This document shows, piece after piece, positions 33,475 through 42,473 of a stretch of DNA of 64,000 bases. The notes beneath the pieces were generated by a model, which was not told the origin of the DNA, searched no databases, and saw nothing but the letters and a program-made list of their open reading frames with translations. The stretch's first letter is position 1, and the number at the start of each line of letters is the position of its first letter. Source of the DNA: JAEUIE01 sp047602475 (GTDB lineage Bacteria; Planctomycetota; Planctomycetia; Gemmatales; HRBIN36); NCBI GenBank assembly GCA_047602475.1, contig JASGHE010000001.1, forward strand, positions 1-64,000, read 5' to 3'. The position numbers and the translations under genes were made by a program.

Positions 33475-34971
33475 ATGAATCTCCCCGTCAACGACTGGAT
33501 CAACGAATCCACCTTTCACGACTATGTTCGTTCCGAAACCCGTCGCCAGTTCTTCGGACGAGGTCTGAACGTCGTCGGCGCTGCGGCCCTCGCCAGCTTG
33601 ATGGGAACCGGCAGAGCTTCAGCCAAAGAAGGCTCCAAGACCGGTTTTGGTGCTACCCTTCCCGAAACCCACTTCCCCGCCAAATGCAAGAACATCATCT
33701 ACCTGCACATGGTGGGCGGACCGCCACAGATGGACCTCTTCGACTATAAGCCGAAGATGAACGACTTCTACGACAAAGACCTGCCCGAATCGATTCGCCA
33801 GGGCCAGCGGCTGACGACGATGACCTCCGGCCAAGCACGCTTCCCCATCGCCCCGTCGAAGTACAAATTCCAACAGTACGGCAAATCGGGCATGTGGCTG
33901 AGTGAACTGTTGCCGAATAAAGCGAAGATGGTGGACGACCTCTGCTTCGTCCGCAGCATGAAGACCGATGCCATCAACCATGAACCAGCTATCACTTACA
34001 TCCAGACTGGTAACCAGGTGACCGGCAAACCGTAGCCTGGGTCCTGGGTGAGCTACGGCCTCGGCGCTCTCAACCAGAACCTGCCAACATTCGTTGTGAT
34101 GGTGGCCCAACCGACGAACACCGAGCAAGTGCAGGCCATCTCGGCCCGGCTCTGGCAGTCGGGGTATCTCCCCGGTGAGCATGCAGCCGTTTCCTTCCGC
34201 AGTTCCGGCGATCCGATCCTCTACATCAACAATCCCCCCGGCGTCCCCAGCGACGTTCGACGCAAGACCCTCGATGGCCTCAAACAGTTGAACGAACTCA
34301 ACTATAAGATCGTAGGCGATCCGGAAACGCATACCCGCATCCAACAATACGAGATGGCATTCCGCATGCAGTCCAGTGTGCCGGAACTGACCGACATCGC
34401 CAAAGAACCCGAATCGACTTACAAGCTCTATGGCGATGCTGCCAAGAAGCCGGGCTCCTTTGCCAACACTGCCCTGATGGCTCGACGGCTCGTGGAACGG
34501 GGCGTTCGGTTTGTACAAATCTACCACAACAATTGGGACACCCACGGCAATGTTGCCGGTCGACTCCCCAGCCAATGCAAGGATGTCGATCAGGCCTGTT
34601 ATGGACTCATTCAAGATCTGAAATCACGCGGCATGCTCGACAGCACCCTCGTCATCTGGGGCGGTGAGTTTGGCCGCACCGTTTACTCTCAAGGCCAGCT
34701 CAGCAAGACCAACTATGGCCGCGATCATCATCCCCGCTGCTTCACCATCTGGATGGCCGGTGGTGGCATGAAGCCCGGCACCGTTTACGGCGAAACCGAC
34801 GACTTCAGTTACAACATCGTCAAAGACCCCGTCCATGTCCGTGATTTCCACGCCACTATCCTCAACCGGCTGGGCATCGATCACGAACGCTTCACCTACA
34901 AGTACCAGGGGCTGGATCAGAAGTTGACGGGCGTGGAACCGGCAAAGGTCATCAAGGAATTGATCACGTAG
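33475..34971 (+). pseudogene. DUF1501 protein (Tat-exported) with in-frame TAG
   Basis: DUF1501 proteins belong to the alkaline-phosphatase/sulfatase-like fold and are exported in planctomycetes, usually encoded beside a DUF1549/DUF1553 gene. The N-terminus has a twin-arginine signal (TRRQFFGRGLNVVGAAALAS). KNIIYLHMVGGPPQMDLFDYKP and DTLVIWGGEFGRT (here STLVIWGGEFGRT) are family motifs. TAG at 34033-34035 interrupts the frame after TGNQVTGKP, and the same frame continues with GSWVSYGLG. The family normally reads GRPSLGSWVSYGLG here. Removing T34033 and adding one G in the next GGG gives exactly PSLGSWVSYG, so two compensating indels explain it best. It converges with, and overlaps by 8 bp, the operon at 34964-38673. 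A DUF1549/DUF1553 partner is not adjacent. Confidence 0.85.
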
Positions 34972-35919
34972 ATTGCAGTCCCAGTTGCCTGGCGATATCG
35001 GCCAACACCGCCACATCGCTGTCGAGGCGTACGGCACTCTTGGGATGCGTTCGAGACGACTCAATCCATCCCAATAGATGGAGAAACTGCGCACTGCCGA
35101 GTGCTTATACGCCGGTACAGGATCTCGGAAGGCGAAGCAACCCAGGTACTGTAGATTATCATTCAACTCATGAAACCGAGCATCGCCCGCCGCCCAGTGC
35201 GCATCACGCTGAGCGAACTGCTGCGGGGCAAACGTCGACAATCCCAGCAGATAGTCGCTGCCATACATCACCATATCGATGGCCAGATCATTGCCGGTAA
35301 GGACGTGAAAGTCGGGACGAACCCGATCACGCAATAGTAGCCGCTTCCATTCGAGAACACGGGACAGCGACGAGTGCTTGGCTCCCATGCAAGACTTGAT
35401 CTTGAGCAGTTCCCCATACACTTCCAGCGAATAGATTTTGCCGAACGGGGCGAACATGGTTCCTAGTTCAAAGGCGATAAACGTAGAGACCACCTTGCCA
35501 AGGTTAGCGTATGCCTGGACGAGTTGTTCATCTCCCAGACCAGACAAGCCATACGACTGACAGACCACGGGGATGCCACCCATTTTGCTGATCGCTTCCA
35601 TCTGCCGGGCGTATGCATCAGGCTGATAGGCAATGCCCGGTTGATCACTGACAATGGCCCCGGCTACAAACCGCTCGCCAGCCAGTTCACTGCGAGTGCG
35701 TTCCAGTACTAGTTGCCTGTCTGCTTCACTCAAAAACGGCCCGAAACCGGTATCCATGTTGACCGCTGGAATCAATCCAGCTTCATGGGTACGTCGCACA
35801 TGGGCAGTAAAACCCTTCCAATCAATCTTGCCGCTTTCAGTGAACGGCAGCAGGATCGCTGAGATACCTAGAATCTTGCGGCGTGGGCGAAGCATGGAGA
35901 TGGGATCGATGGCAGCCAT
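34964..35919 (-). CDS. Dihydrodipicolinate-synthase-like aldolase, frameshifted near its end
   Basis: This protein belongs to the DapA/N-acetylneuraminate lyase class I aldolase family: ISAILLPFTESGKIDWKGF, then AVNMDTGFG, then a barrel of repeated beta-alpha units. The Schiff-base lysine is probably in IKSCMGAKHSSL. Near 35095 the frame breaks. Uncorrected, it runs on antisense to the DUF1501 gene as low-quality sequence. Restoring one base at 35094-35098 gives SAQFLHLLGWIESSRTHPK and a natural stop at 34964, for about 318 residues, a normal length. ATG 35919 is four bases after the mch stop. With mch and the radical SAM gene it forms one operon. The substrate is not predictable and lysine synthesis is only one option. 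Confidence 0.8.
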
Positions 35920-35923
35920 TGCG

Positions 35924-36868
35924 TTAACTCGCAAATGACTTGAGCAGTAATTCCGGGTTCACCACCCCAAACGATTGGGTACGCCCCGTCTTCACGTTGT
36001 GGAACGTCACCTGGGCCGGGCTGAAGAGTAGCGGATCGATCTTGTAGAAGTCGCCGCCTACCTTCTGGAACAACTCTGCAAAGGGTACACCATAATCGCT
36101 GGAGGCTGAAGAGGGTACTTTGGGGCCAACCGCTGAAATGACATCGTCTTCGCAATCCACCCACAACGTCACCTGGCCACCATAGAGAATCGCATCGTTC
36201 GTTCTTCCGATAGCTGCCACCGTCTTCTTCGCCACCGGGCACAGCGGAGCGGTACCATACCCATTTCGTACCTGCATGACATCGAACTTCAGCTCATGAA
36301 GCTTATGCAAACACGTCTCCACACTGCGGGCCACCACTTGCAGAGTTCCTGCGATACTCGTCGTAGGTGCTACCACCAGAGTCAAATGCTCCTGGCTCAC
36401 ATTGCACTTACTGGTGATGTCCAAAGCCACATCATCATTGGGAATCTTGCCCGTCTCCAGTACCCCCACCGCAGCATGAGCGATCTCGGTGAGTCCGATC
36501 TTCTTATACAGTTCCTCACGCCCCGAAGCTGCCCGCATCGGGCCGGAACCCATGGCGAAGTACTTGCCGACACTGACTTGCCAACCGGCATACTGGCTGG
36601 CAAGGCAGGCAGCTACGGGAAAGTCAGTGCTCACCTGCACGAGCGGACGACCAGCGATAGTGCTGGGATGAAGCGATACCTGCCCCAGATCAGCCAGGCA
36701 GATTCGAGCCAGCATCAGGCCCGCTTCCAAGCCACCGGGAACTGCGATTCCCGCATCAATGATGCGTACCCCTTGTGTGGTCAGACTCAGTCCCACCCGG
36801 TAGCGATCAGCATGATCTTCCAGTTGCTGGGCAACCTTCAATCCACGGGCATTGAGGTGCATGCTCAT
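35924..36868 (-). CDS. mch: Methenyltetrahydromethanopterin cyclohydrolase
   Basis: Mch hydrolyses 5,10-methenyl-H4MPT to 5-formyl-H4MPT in tetrahydromethanopterin-linked one-carbon metabolism. The 314-residue protein starts at ATG 36868, whose ATGA overlaps the stop of the radical SAM gene. That coupling, and the length of about 315-325 residues usual for Mch, decide the start; the frame runs on to 37057 as an overlap artefact. Family features are VRIIDAGIAVPGGLEAGLMLARICL, QYAGWQVSVGKYFAMGSGPMRA and the C-terminal NGYGTAPLCPVAKK (segments). Other H4MPT genes such as fae, mtdB or fhcABCD are not in the window. H4MPT genes occur in methanogens, methylotrophs and planctomycetes. Confidence 0.92.
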   Translation of the reverse strand: MSMHLNARGLKVAQQLEDHADRYRVGLSLTTQGVRIIDAGIAVPGGLEAGLMLARICLADLGQVSLHPSTIAGRPLVQVSTDFPVAACLASQYAGWQVSVGKYFAMGSGPMRAASGREELYKKIGLTEIAHAAVGVLETGKIPNDDVALDITSKCNVSQEHLTLVVAPTTSIAGTLQVVARSVETCLHKLHELKFDVMQVRNGYGTAPLCPVAKKTVAAIGRTNDAILYGGQVTLWVDCEDDVISAVGPKVPSSASSDYGVPFAELFQKVGGDFYKIDPLLFSPAQVTFHNVKTGRTQSFGVVNPELLLKSFAS

Positions 36869-38673
36869 GAGATGGCACACTCCTTGATCGTATTGGTCAC
36901 GATGGTCGCCTGCTCTTCGATGGCGTCCAGCCACTCTTCGGGTAAGCCATCGGTATCTTCCAGCATCACCACCAGCCTCTTCGCCCCAATCGGCCTGCCC
37001 GGCTGCATCGCATAATAGCGATCCATGTAACTGGGCTCCTTCTGACAGGCAGCCCAAAGTTCACCAAGCACCTCACCAGTCAACGACAAGGGCGAAGCAG
37101 TAGGTTCCAATATCACTTGCAACGTAGCAAATGGCGATTCGTCCAGAACCCGGCGAATCCACCGACAGGCACTTCGTGTATGAGCATCAAAGTCCGGACT
37201 ACGGAACCAAAGGGTATACACCTGCTGACGATCACGTGCAGCAGGAAGAACCACACCTTCGGAATCGGTCAAATCAATGACGATCCCATTCTGGCTCCTG
37301 ACTTCTAGCTTCTGGCTCCTATATTCAGGCACCGGATCCCACTCGATATCAAACACCTCAGCCGCCTCTTCCATCAGTATGAAAAGGTCCTGCTGCGTCA
37401 TCGTCGGTGTACTGCGAACATAGTAAGGCGGCCTTGGCTGAAAGATCAGCCCTAGTTCCGGGGCTTCCTGACGAAACGCTGTACCGGGTAGCACAGCCAG
37501 GTTGAAGACCTGGACATCGGAGTAGATGCCGCTGTCCCGCAGATAAAGCATGCTGCGACGAACCGAATCGACCGTATCGCCCGGCAATCCGATGATGAGA
37601 TCGACTTTCACCTTAATTCCAGCCGCAAGCATCGCCTGACAACCCTTCTCGACAGCCTTCAGGTTGTTCTTGCGATCCATGAGTTGCATCGCCAGTGGAT
37701 CTATGCTTTGCAGGCCGACTTCGACTTCGGTGAAGTTGGCTTCGGCCAGCAGTTGGGCCGTCGTCGGTTTGATGCCCTCGGCACGCAGTTCGCCGAAGAA
37801 GGAGAAACGTCGGCCAGGGTTCTCTGTGATCAGAAGCCGGAGGAAGTCGTCAAAATCCTTCCGCTGGTTCAGCGTCGGATCGAGCATGACAATCTCTTTG
37901 GCCCCACGCTCCTGAGCATGCCGCAGATTGGCGACGATCTTCTCTTTACTCAGGAAGTGCAGCCCGGTGTAAGCCTTGGGATAGTAGCAGAACTTACACT
38001 TGAAGATGCAGCCTCGAATGGTTTCGAGTAGCAGCATCTCTTCATCAGCTGCGTCAAGAATGCCGGCCAGATACGGCGAAGAGATCTGGTCGAGGTTCTC
38101 CAGCGGATGCCGAGGCTGAAACCCAGGCAACGATTGACTCGGCCCATCTATCGTCTGCAAGGCGAGCGTCGAGCCGTAAGGCCGACGTGTACGTGGTGCA
38201 TGAAGCCCGGGAATGACCGGGAGGGCGAGGCTCCCGCCGAGCTTGATCGCCTGCAATAACTCCGCGAATGTCTGCTCCCCTTCACCGATGATGTAATAGT
38301 CGACAGCAGCCTGTTGCAGCACCCAGGCATTGTCAATCGTCACCTCCGGCCCACCGATGACAATCACCAACTCCGGATGTCGCTGCTTGAGCTGATTGGC
38401 AATCCACAAAGTGCGATCAATGTTCCACAGGTAACAGGTGAAGCCGACCATCCACGGATCGCGTTCAAGAATAGCTTCAATGAGCCCCTGCTCGCTCAGG
38501 GTATTCGACAGTGCTGAGGGCAGAATCTGAATGTCATAGTCAGTCTGCAACCCCTTCAGCTCGGCATACATCTTGAGGTAGCCCGCCGCCAACGGCACAT
38601 TGCCACGCAACCGCCCCGGACCCAGAGGGGGGATGGGCAGTTGCAGGAGCAGGATGGAACGTCGGGGCATCAT
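36865..38673 (-). CDS. B12-binding-domain radical SAM protein
   Basis: This 602-residue enzyme begins with a cobalamin-binding-like Rossmann domain (residues 1-130: PWMVGFTCYLWN, VIVIGGPEVTID, YYIIGEGEQTF). The radical SAM core has the cluster motif GCIFKCKFCYYPK (C-x3-C-x2-C), and MLDPTLNQ and GLQSIDPLAMQ mark the later strands of the barrel. A C-terminal domain of about 170 residues follows. A 35-bp array of 7-bp repeats (37291-37325) falls in the coding region and is translated as YRSQKLEVRSQN; it lies between the barrel and the C-terminal part. The gene overlaps mch by four bases. The substrate is unknown; its place in the mch operon suggests a role near H4MPT metabolism (inference). Confidence 0.85.
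   Translation of the reverse strand: MMPRRSILLLQLPIPPLGPGRLRGNVPLAAGYLKMYAELKGLQTDYDIQILPSALSNTLSEQGLIEAILERDPWMVGFTCYLWNIDRTLWIANQLKQRHPELVIVIGGPEVTIDNAWVLQQAAVDYYIIGEGEQTFAELLQAIKLGGSLALPVIPGLHAPRTRRPYGSTLALQTIDGPSQSLPGFQPRHPLENLDQISSPYLAGILDAADEEMLLLETIRGCIFKCKFCYYPKAYTGLHFLSKEKIVANLRHAQERGAKEIVMLDPTLNQRKDFDDFLRLLITENPGRRFSFFGELRAEGIKPTTAQLLAEANFTEVEVGLQSIDPLAMQLMDRKNNLKAVEKGCQAMLAAGIKVKVDLIIGLPGDTVDSVRRSMLYLRDSGIYSDVQVFNLAVLPGTAFRQEAPELGLIFQPRPPYYVRSTPTMTQQDLFILMEEAAEVFDIEWDPVPEYRSQKLEVRSQNGIVIDLTDSEGVVLPAARDRQQVYTLWFRSPDFDAHTRSACRWIRRVLDESPFATLQVILEPTASPLSLTGEVLGELWAACQKEPSYMDRYYAMQPGRPIGAKRLVVMLEDTDGLPEEWLDAIEEQATIVTNTIKECAIS
37291..37325. repeat. Degenerate 7-bp repeat array inside the radical SAM gene
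   Basis: Five 7-base units on the plus strand (CTGGCTC, CTGACTT, CTAGCTT, CTGGCTC, CTATATT) lie within the coding region. 35 bp is not a multiple of three, yet the frame is open on both sides. Confidence 0.75.
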
Positions 38674-38759
38674 TCGTATCCAGGATTTCAGACATGATAC
38701 CACTATGAACGAGTTGTAGTAGTTATGTGGTAACTCAAGCTTGCAAGAAAGCCTCGCGA

Positions 38760-40344
38760 TTACTCGTTATTTCCCTTACTCTCATCTTCAGTTACCTTCA
38801 ATTCCTTGCTCATATCCAACCGACGCTGATAAGGGTTCCACAGTCGATAGCCAATATCACCGTAGTACTGTTTATCTCTTGGGAATATCTTCCCACCATC
38901 GTCAACGCCGTTGGTACCGACTGAATAGATCATCAGCCCATCGGGAAGAGCCTTGAGGAACAGTGGCTTGCCGGTGAAGGGATCAAGCAGCGTAGTTGGC
39001 AAATACTTGGGAGATAACTGCTCCCAGGTGGTCGGCCAAACACCCTTCTCCAGACGATATCGTTCACACGCCAGGGCGGTAGTGATGCACCGGCAATGGG
39101 CTCGATAACTCAGCATGGCACGAGCGATCTTATCGATATTTAGAAAAGAGTTCTTCTTGTAGTCATCCTTCGAAGTATCATAAGCGTTCCGCATATACAC
39201 AAAGGGCGACACACCTTGGCCTTCTGCACTCATTGCCTTAAACCGCTCCAGGAGTTGGTGCTCCGGAGATGCAGTCCATTCAATTATTCTGTCATAGAAG
39301 TTGAGCAGATCAGCACGCTCCTTGGCATAGTGCTGGGGCTCGCCCCAGAATTTCAGCACGATAGGTGGATAGATTCTTTTGAGAAGATCATCCAACCAGA
39401 CCCATTGAGTCAAGGCTGGTCTGCCGGAGAACATACTGCCTTGTTTCTCCAAATAGGCGTTGAGAGTGTACTCGCCGCTGTGTAGTAACTTTAGATCATG
39501 ATCGTGTAATGCTCGTTCCCAGCGACAGATTTCAGCGAGGGAAATCATCAGTGATTCTTCACGAATAAATTCGTCCTGCAATCGTTTTAGCGTAGCCGGT
39601 GCCAGTTGCGACGATTGAGCCAGCAGCCGGTGCGTGGCGTGGCAAGTCATATTCACTAAAGCTGCACGAACCAGCATACAGATTTGAAAAGGGTCGTGAT
39701 CGTAGATTCGAACGATGTGGAGCATCGTGCTAATGTCATTGGCAGCCTGCTCAGAATGATTGGCTTCCGCCTCCAACGCAACATTCCAGGTAAACAACCT
39801 GATCAGTTCTCGTGTAATCTGAGCATCGGGCAAACCACTCATCGCCAGTATTGGACGAAACTGATGAGGTAACAGTCCCGTTGAATATTGAGTTAGATTT
39901 CTCGCACGCTTAAGCGCTTCGGGACAGGGCGAAGAAGTTTAACAGCTTCGCCATCTCCTCACGATTCAACTTCGGCAGCAAAGCATTGGGATGATCTCTC
40001 ATGAACTCTCGATTAGCTTCGGCCAAGAGAGACGATTCAAAATTACTGTAGCCGATACTCCACTTATTCCTCCCCAGCATCGAACGTCACTCATCCAGCG
40101 TCAACAACCGCATGATCGCTTTGATCTCTTCTCCGGCATTCTCTTCCTTCGACAACTTCGGCAGTCTGGCAAATCGATCTTCCCACTGCCAGCCTGGTTC
40201 AGCAGTATCGAGCCTGGCAATCACTTCTGCCAGTTGCTTTTCGTAGTAGTAGCTTCGAATTGATCGATAAACGAAGTAAACCCCGGCGATGAGTGCCAGG
40301 GTCAACATGACTTTCAGAATGAACTTGAGGCGTGGTTTTTTCAC
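38760..40344 (-). pseudogene. Unknown protein, broken by a stop and a frameshift
   Basis: Three pieces of one protein are visible. GTG 40344 starts a membrane helix (KKPRLKFILKVMLTLALIAG) and runs to MRLLTLDE, where TGA (40087-40089) interrupts it. The same frame continues RSMLGRNKWSIGYSNFES to FFALSRSA, where a stop follows. Removing one T of the TT at 39918-39919 gives ALKRARNLTQYSTGLLPHQF and joins the long frame 38760-39842. The last part ends with DPFTGKPLFLKALPDGLMIYSVGTNGVDDGG (key part: FTGKPL then YSVGxNxxDDGG), a motif frequent at the end of planctomycete exported proteins. The full protein would have about 527 residues. Both consensus error and true decay are possible. Function unknown. 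Confidence 0.7.
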
Positions 40345-40412
40345 AGAGCCACATCGTACCACGACGCAGACCAAAGTGCTATGGTTTTGAACTCAGCACT
40401 CTGAACCATGTA

Positions 40413-41612
40413 TTACGCCTTGATCGAAGCCACCACCTGCTTGGCCGCATCGGTGAAGCTGGCTGTCGCAATGATTTTCTTGCCACTGTCAGCCAGCATC
40501 TTCTTGCCCTGCTCGACGTTGGTGCCTTCGAGCCGAACCACCAGGGGCACCTTGAAACCGACTTCATCATACGCAGCAAGAATAGCAGCAGCGATGATGT
40601 CACACTTCATGATGCCACCAAAGATGTTGACGAGTACAGCCTTTACGTTGGGATCGCTGAGCAGAATACGAAACGCTTCGGTGACCTGTTCCTTATTTGC
40701 GCCACCTCCCACATCCAGGAAGTTAGCCGGTTCACCACCGTGGAGTTTGATGATGTCCATGGTCGCCATCGCCAAGCCGGCACCGTTCACCAGACAGCCG
40801 ATGTTGCCGTTCATCTTTACGAACGACAGCCCGGTCTGGCTGGCTCGGTGTTCAAACGGGTCTTCCTCAGCAATGTCTCGATAGGCTTCAATGTTGGGAT
40901 GACGGAACAGGGCATTATCGTCAAAAGTCATCTTGGCATCGAGCACCTGCACTTGGCCGGTCTTGGTCACAATCAGCGGATTGATCTCCGCCAGACTGGC
41001 ATCAGACTTGAGGAACACAGCAACTAGCGAGGTGAGCGCCTTCTCAGCCTGTTCGACTTGGTCACCACTAAAGCCCAGCGCGAAAGCGATACGACGGCTT
41101 TGGAATGGCCGCAAACCACGATCAGGATCAATGACTGTCTTGAAGATCTTCTCAGGATGCTTTTCAGCGACTTCCTCGATATCCACGCCACCCTCGGCGG
41201 AAGCCATCAGGATGGGGAGCCCCAGTCCACGATCGAGCACGACTGCCACATAGAGTTCTCGTGCGATGTCAGCAGCTTCCTGTACCAGCAGAGTGCTGAC
41301 CTTCTGCCCTTCAGCCCCGGTCTGCTTGGTGACCAGCGGATACTTCAGCATCGTGGCTGCGACTTCAACCGCTTCAGCCTGACTCTTAACGAGTTTAACG
41401 CCGCCGAAGTCCTTGCCGCTGCCGGTGAACTTGCCTTTGCCTCGCCCACCGGCATGGACCTGGGCTTTGAGCACCGCCAGCCCACCGCCAGCCGGCGCGA
41501 GTTGGGCGTAAGCCTTCCCGACTTCTTCGGGAGTTTTAGCCACAATGCCCCGGGGCACGTTGGCTCCCTGGGCTGCCAGCAGTTCCTTCGCCTGGTATTC
41601 GTGAATCTTCAT
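40413..41612 (-). CDS. sucC: Succinyl-CoA synthetase beta subunit
   Basis: This 399-residue ATP-grasp protein is the nucleotide-binding subunit of succinyl-CoA ligase of the citric acid cycle. The N-terminus MKIHEYQAKELLAAQGANVPRG is the family start. LAEINPLIVTKTGQVQVLDAKM carries the Asn and Asp of the Mg-ATP site. The C-terminal GNIGCLVNGAGLAMATMD and DVGGGANKEQVTEAF belong to the ligase domain. ATG 41612 is chosen for the family start; the frame extends back to 41780. sucD usually lies directly downstream; here the next gene on the strand is the broken unknown, so sucD is elsewhere. Confidence 0.94.
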   Translation of the reverse strand: MKIHEYQAKELLAAQGANVPRGIVAKTPEEVGKAYAQLAPAGGGLAVLKAQVHAGGRGKGKFTGSGKDFGGVKLVKSQAEAVEVAATMLKYPLVTKQTGAEGQKVSTLLVQEAADIARELYVAVVLDRGLGLPILMASAEGGVDIEEVAEKHPEKIFKTVIDPDRGLRPFQSRRIAFALGFSGDQVEQAEKALTSLVAVFLKSDASLAEINPLIVTKTGQVQVLDAKMTFDDNALFRHPNIEAYRDIAEEDPFEHRASQTGLSFVKMNGNIGCLVNGAGLAMATMDIIKLHGGEPANFLDVGGGANKEQVTEAFRILLSDPNVKAVLVNIFGGIMKCDIIAAAILAAYDEVGFKVPLVVRLEGTNVEQGKKMLADSGKKIIATASFTDAAKQVVASIKA

Positions 41613-41836
41613 GAGGGCTTTCCAGCAGATTGCTTGCAGAATCGAGAAAAAGTACCCGTCGTGTCCCGGGTGATGAAATACACTAACTCCATGAGGATAT
41701 TCAAGCAAATCTTCATCGTTTGACCAGCGTAGAACGCCTGTCAAATAGACAAGCAAGGATTCTTGCTTTACGCCAGTCAATCCTAAGCTATGATTGTGAG
41801 AATGGAGCCCTCTGCCCTGCTCCTTACGAGGTTCAC

Positions 41837-42426
41837 ATGCCCCAGTGGATATTCAATTCCTTTACCCCCGGTCGATTCCATCAAGTCTTTGGGAAAGCGA
41901 CCGAAGCGGAAGAGATGGCCCTGCTCAAAGTGGTTGAATTCGAGATGGGCGGAGGCCCCGACGACGAGTTTGCGCAGATAGCCGGTCGTCTGGCCAAACA
42001 AGGCATCTCCTATCATGGCGTCAATCCTCGTGATGCCGAAGCGATCGATCAGGTCATTACCATCGCCATCGGTCCCGAGGGATTGTGGACCGAACTGGAA
42101 ATGGAGCAGGAATCAGGCCAGGGACTCAACAGCCGAGTTATTGACGAGTTGCTGAAGCGGGCCGCTGGCAACAATGTACACGTCGATCTCCTTCCTGCAC
42201 TCAAAAAAGGGCGTCGCTATGGCTCGGTCGATTTTGGCCCGAACTGTAACTACGTCGTCTTTGATCGCAACGAAGTAGCCAAGCTCGCTCAGGAAGTCAC
42301 TTCTCTGGTCGAACCGAGCGCCCCTGGAGTTCACCGGCCATTCAGAATGAAGCGACGGAAGGGCTGCAGATGGTCTTCGAATACGTTGGCCGTAAGCGAA
42401 AAGGCATCGCCGGGGTGTTGAGCTAA
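41837..42426 (+). CDS. Unknown protein, probably frameshifted near its C-terminus
   Basis: I do not recognise this family. The start MPQWIFNSFTPGRFHQVFG at 41837 looks natural. The body is alpha/beta with a charged middle (KATEAEEMALLKVVEFEMGGGPDDEF) and VDFGPNCNYVVFDRNEVAKLAQEV near the end. The open frame then reads through an Arg/Lys-rich, Cys-containing tail to 42421 that looks like nonsense. Adding one C to the CCCC at 42321-42324 gives WSSPAIQNEATEGLQMVF, then a short basic end and a stop at 42426, for 196 residues. The corrected tail looks more like protein. The cell location is probably the cytoplasm. Confidence 0.55.
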
Positions 42427-42473
42427 GGCTCCTTTCCCCTTGCGTGGCGTTCCCGCTCTGTTACGATTTGCTG

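Noticed and set aside
34033..34035. Pyrrolysine reading of the internal TAG in the DUF1501 gene.
   Set aside because: RF1 is present, no Pyl genes are visible, and two small indels explain the family consensus better.
33619..34614. 331-codon minus-strand frame antisense to the DUF1501 gene.
   Set aside because: It covers the DUF1501 motifs on the other strand and has no features of its own.
40087..40089. Selenocysteine reading of the internal TGA in the gene at 38760-40344.
   Set aside because: No SECIS-like hairpin directly after it and a second, unrelated frameshift in the same gene.
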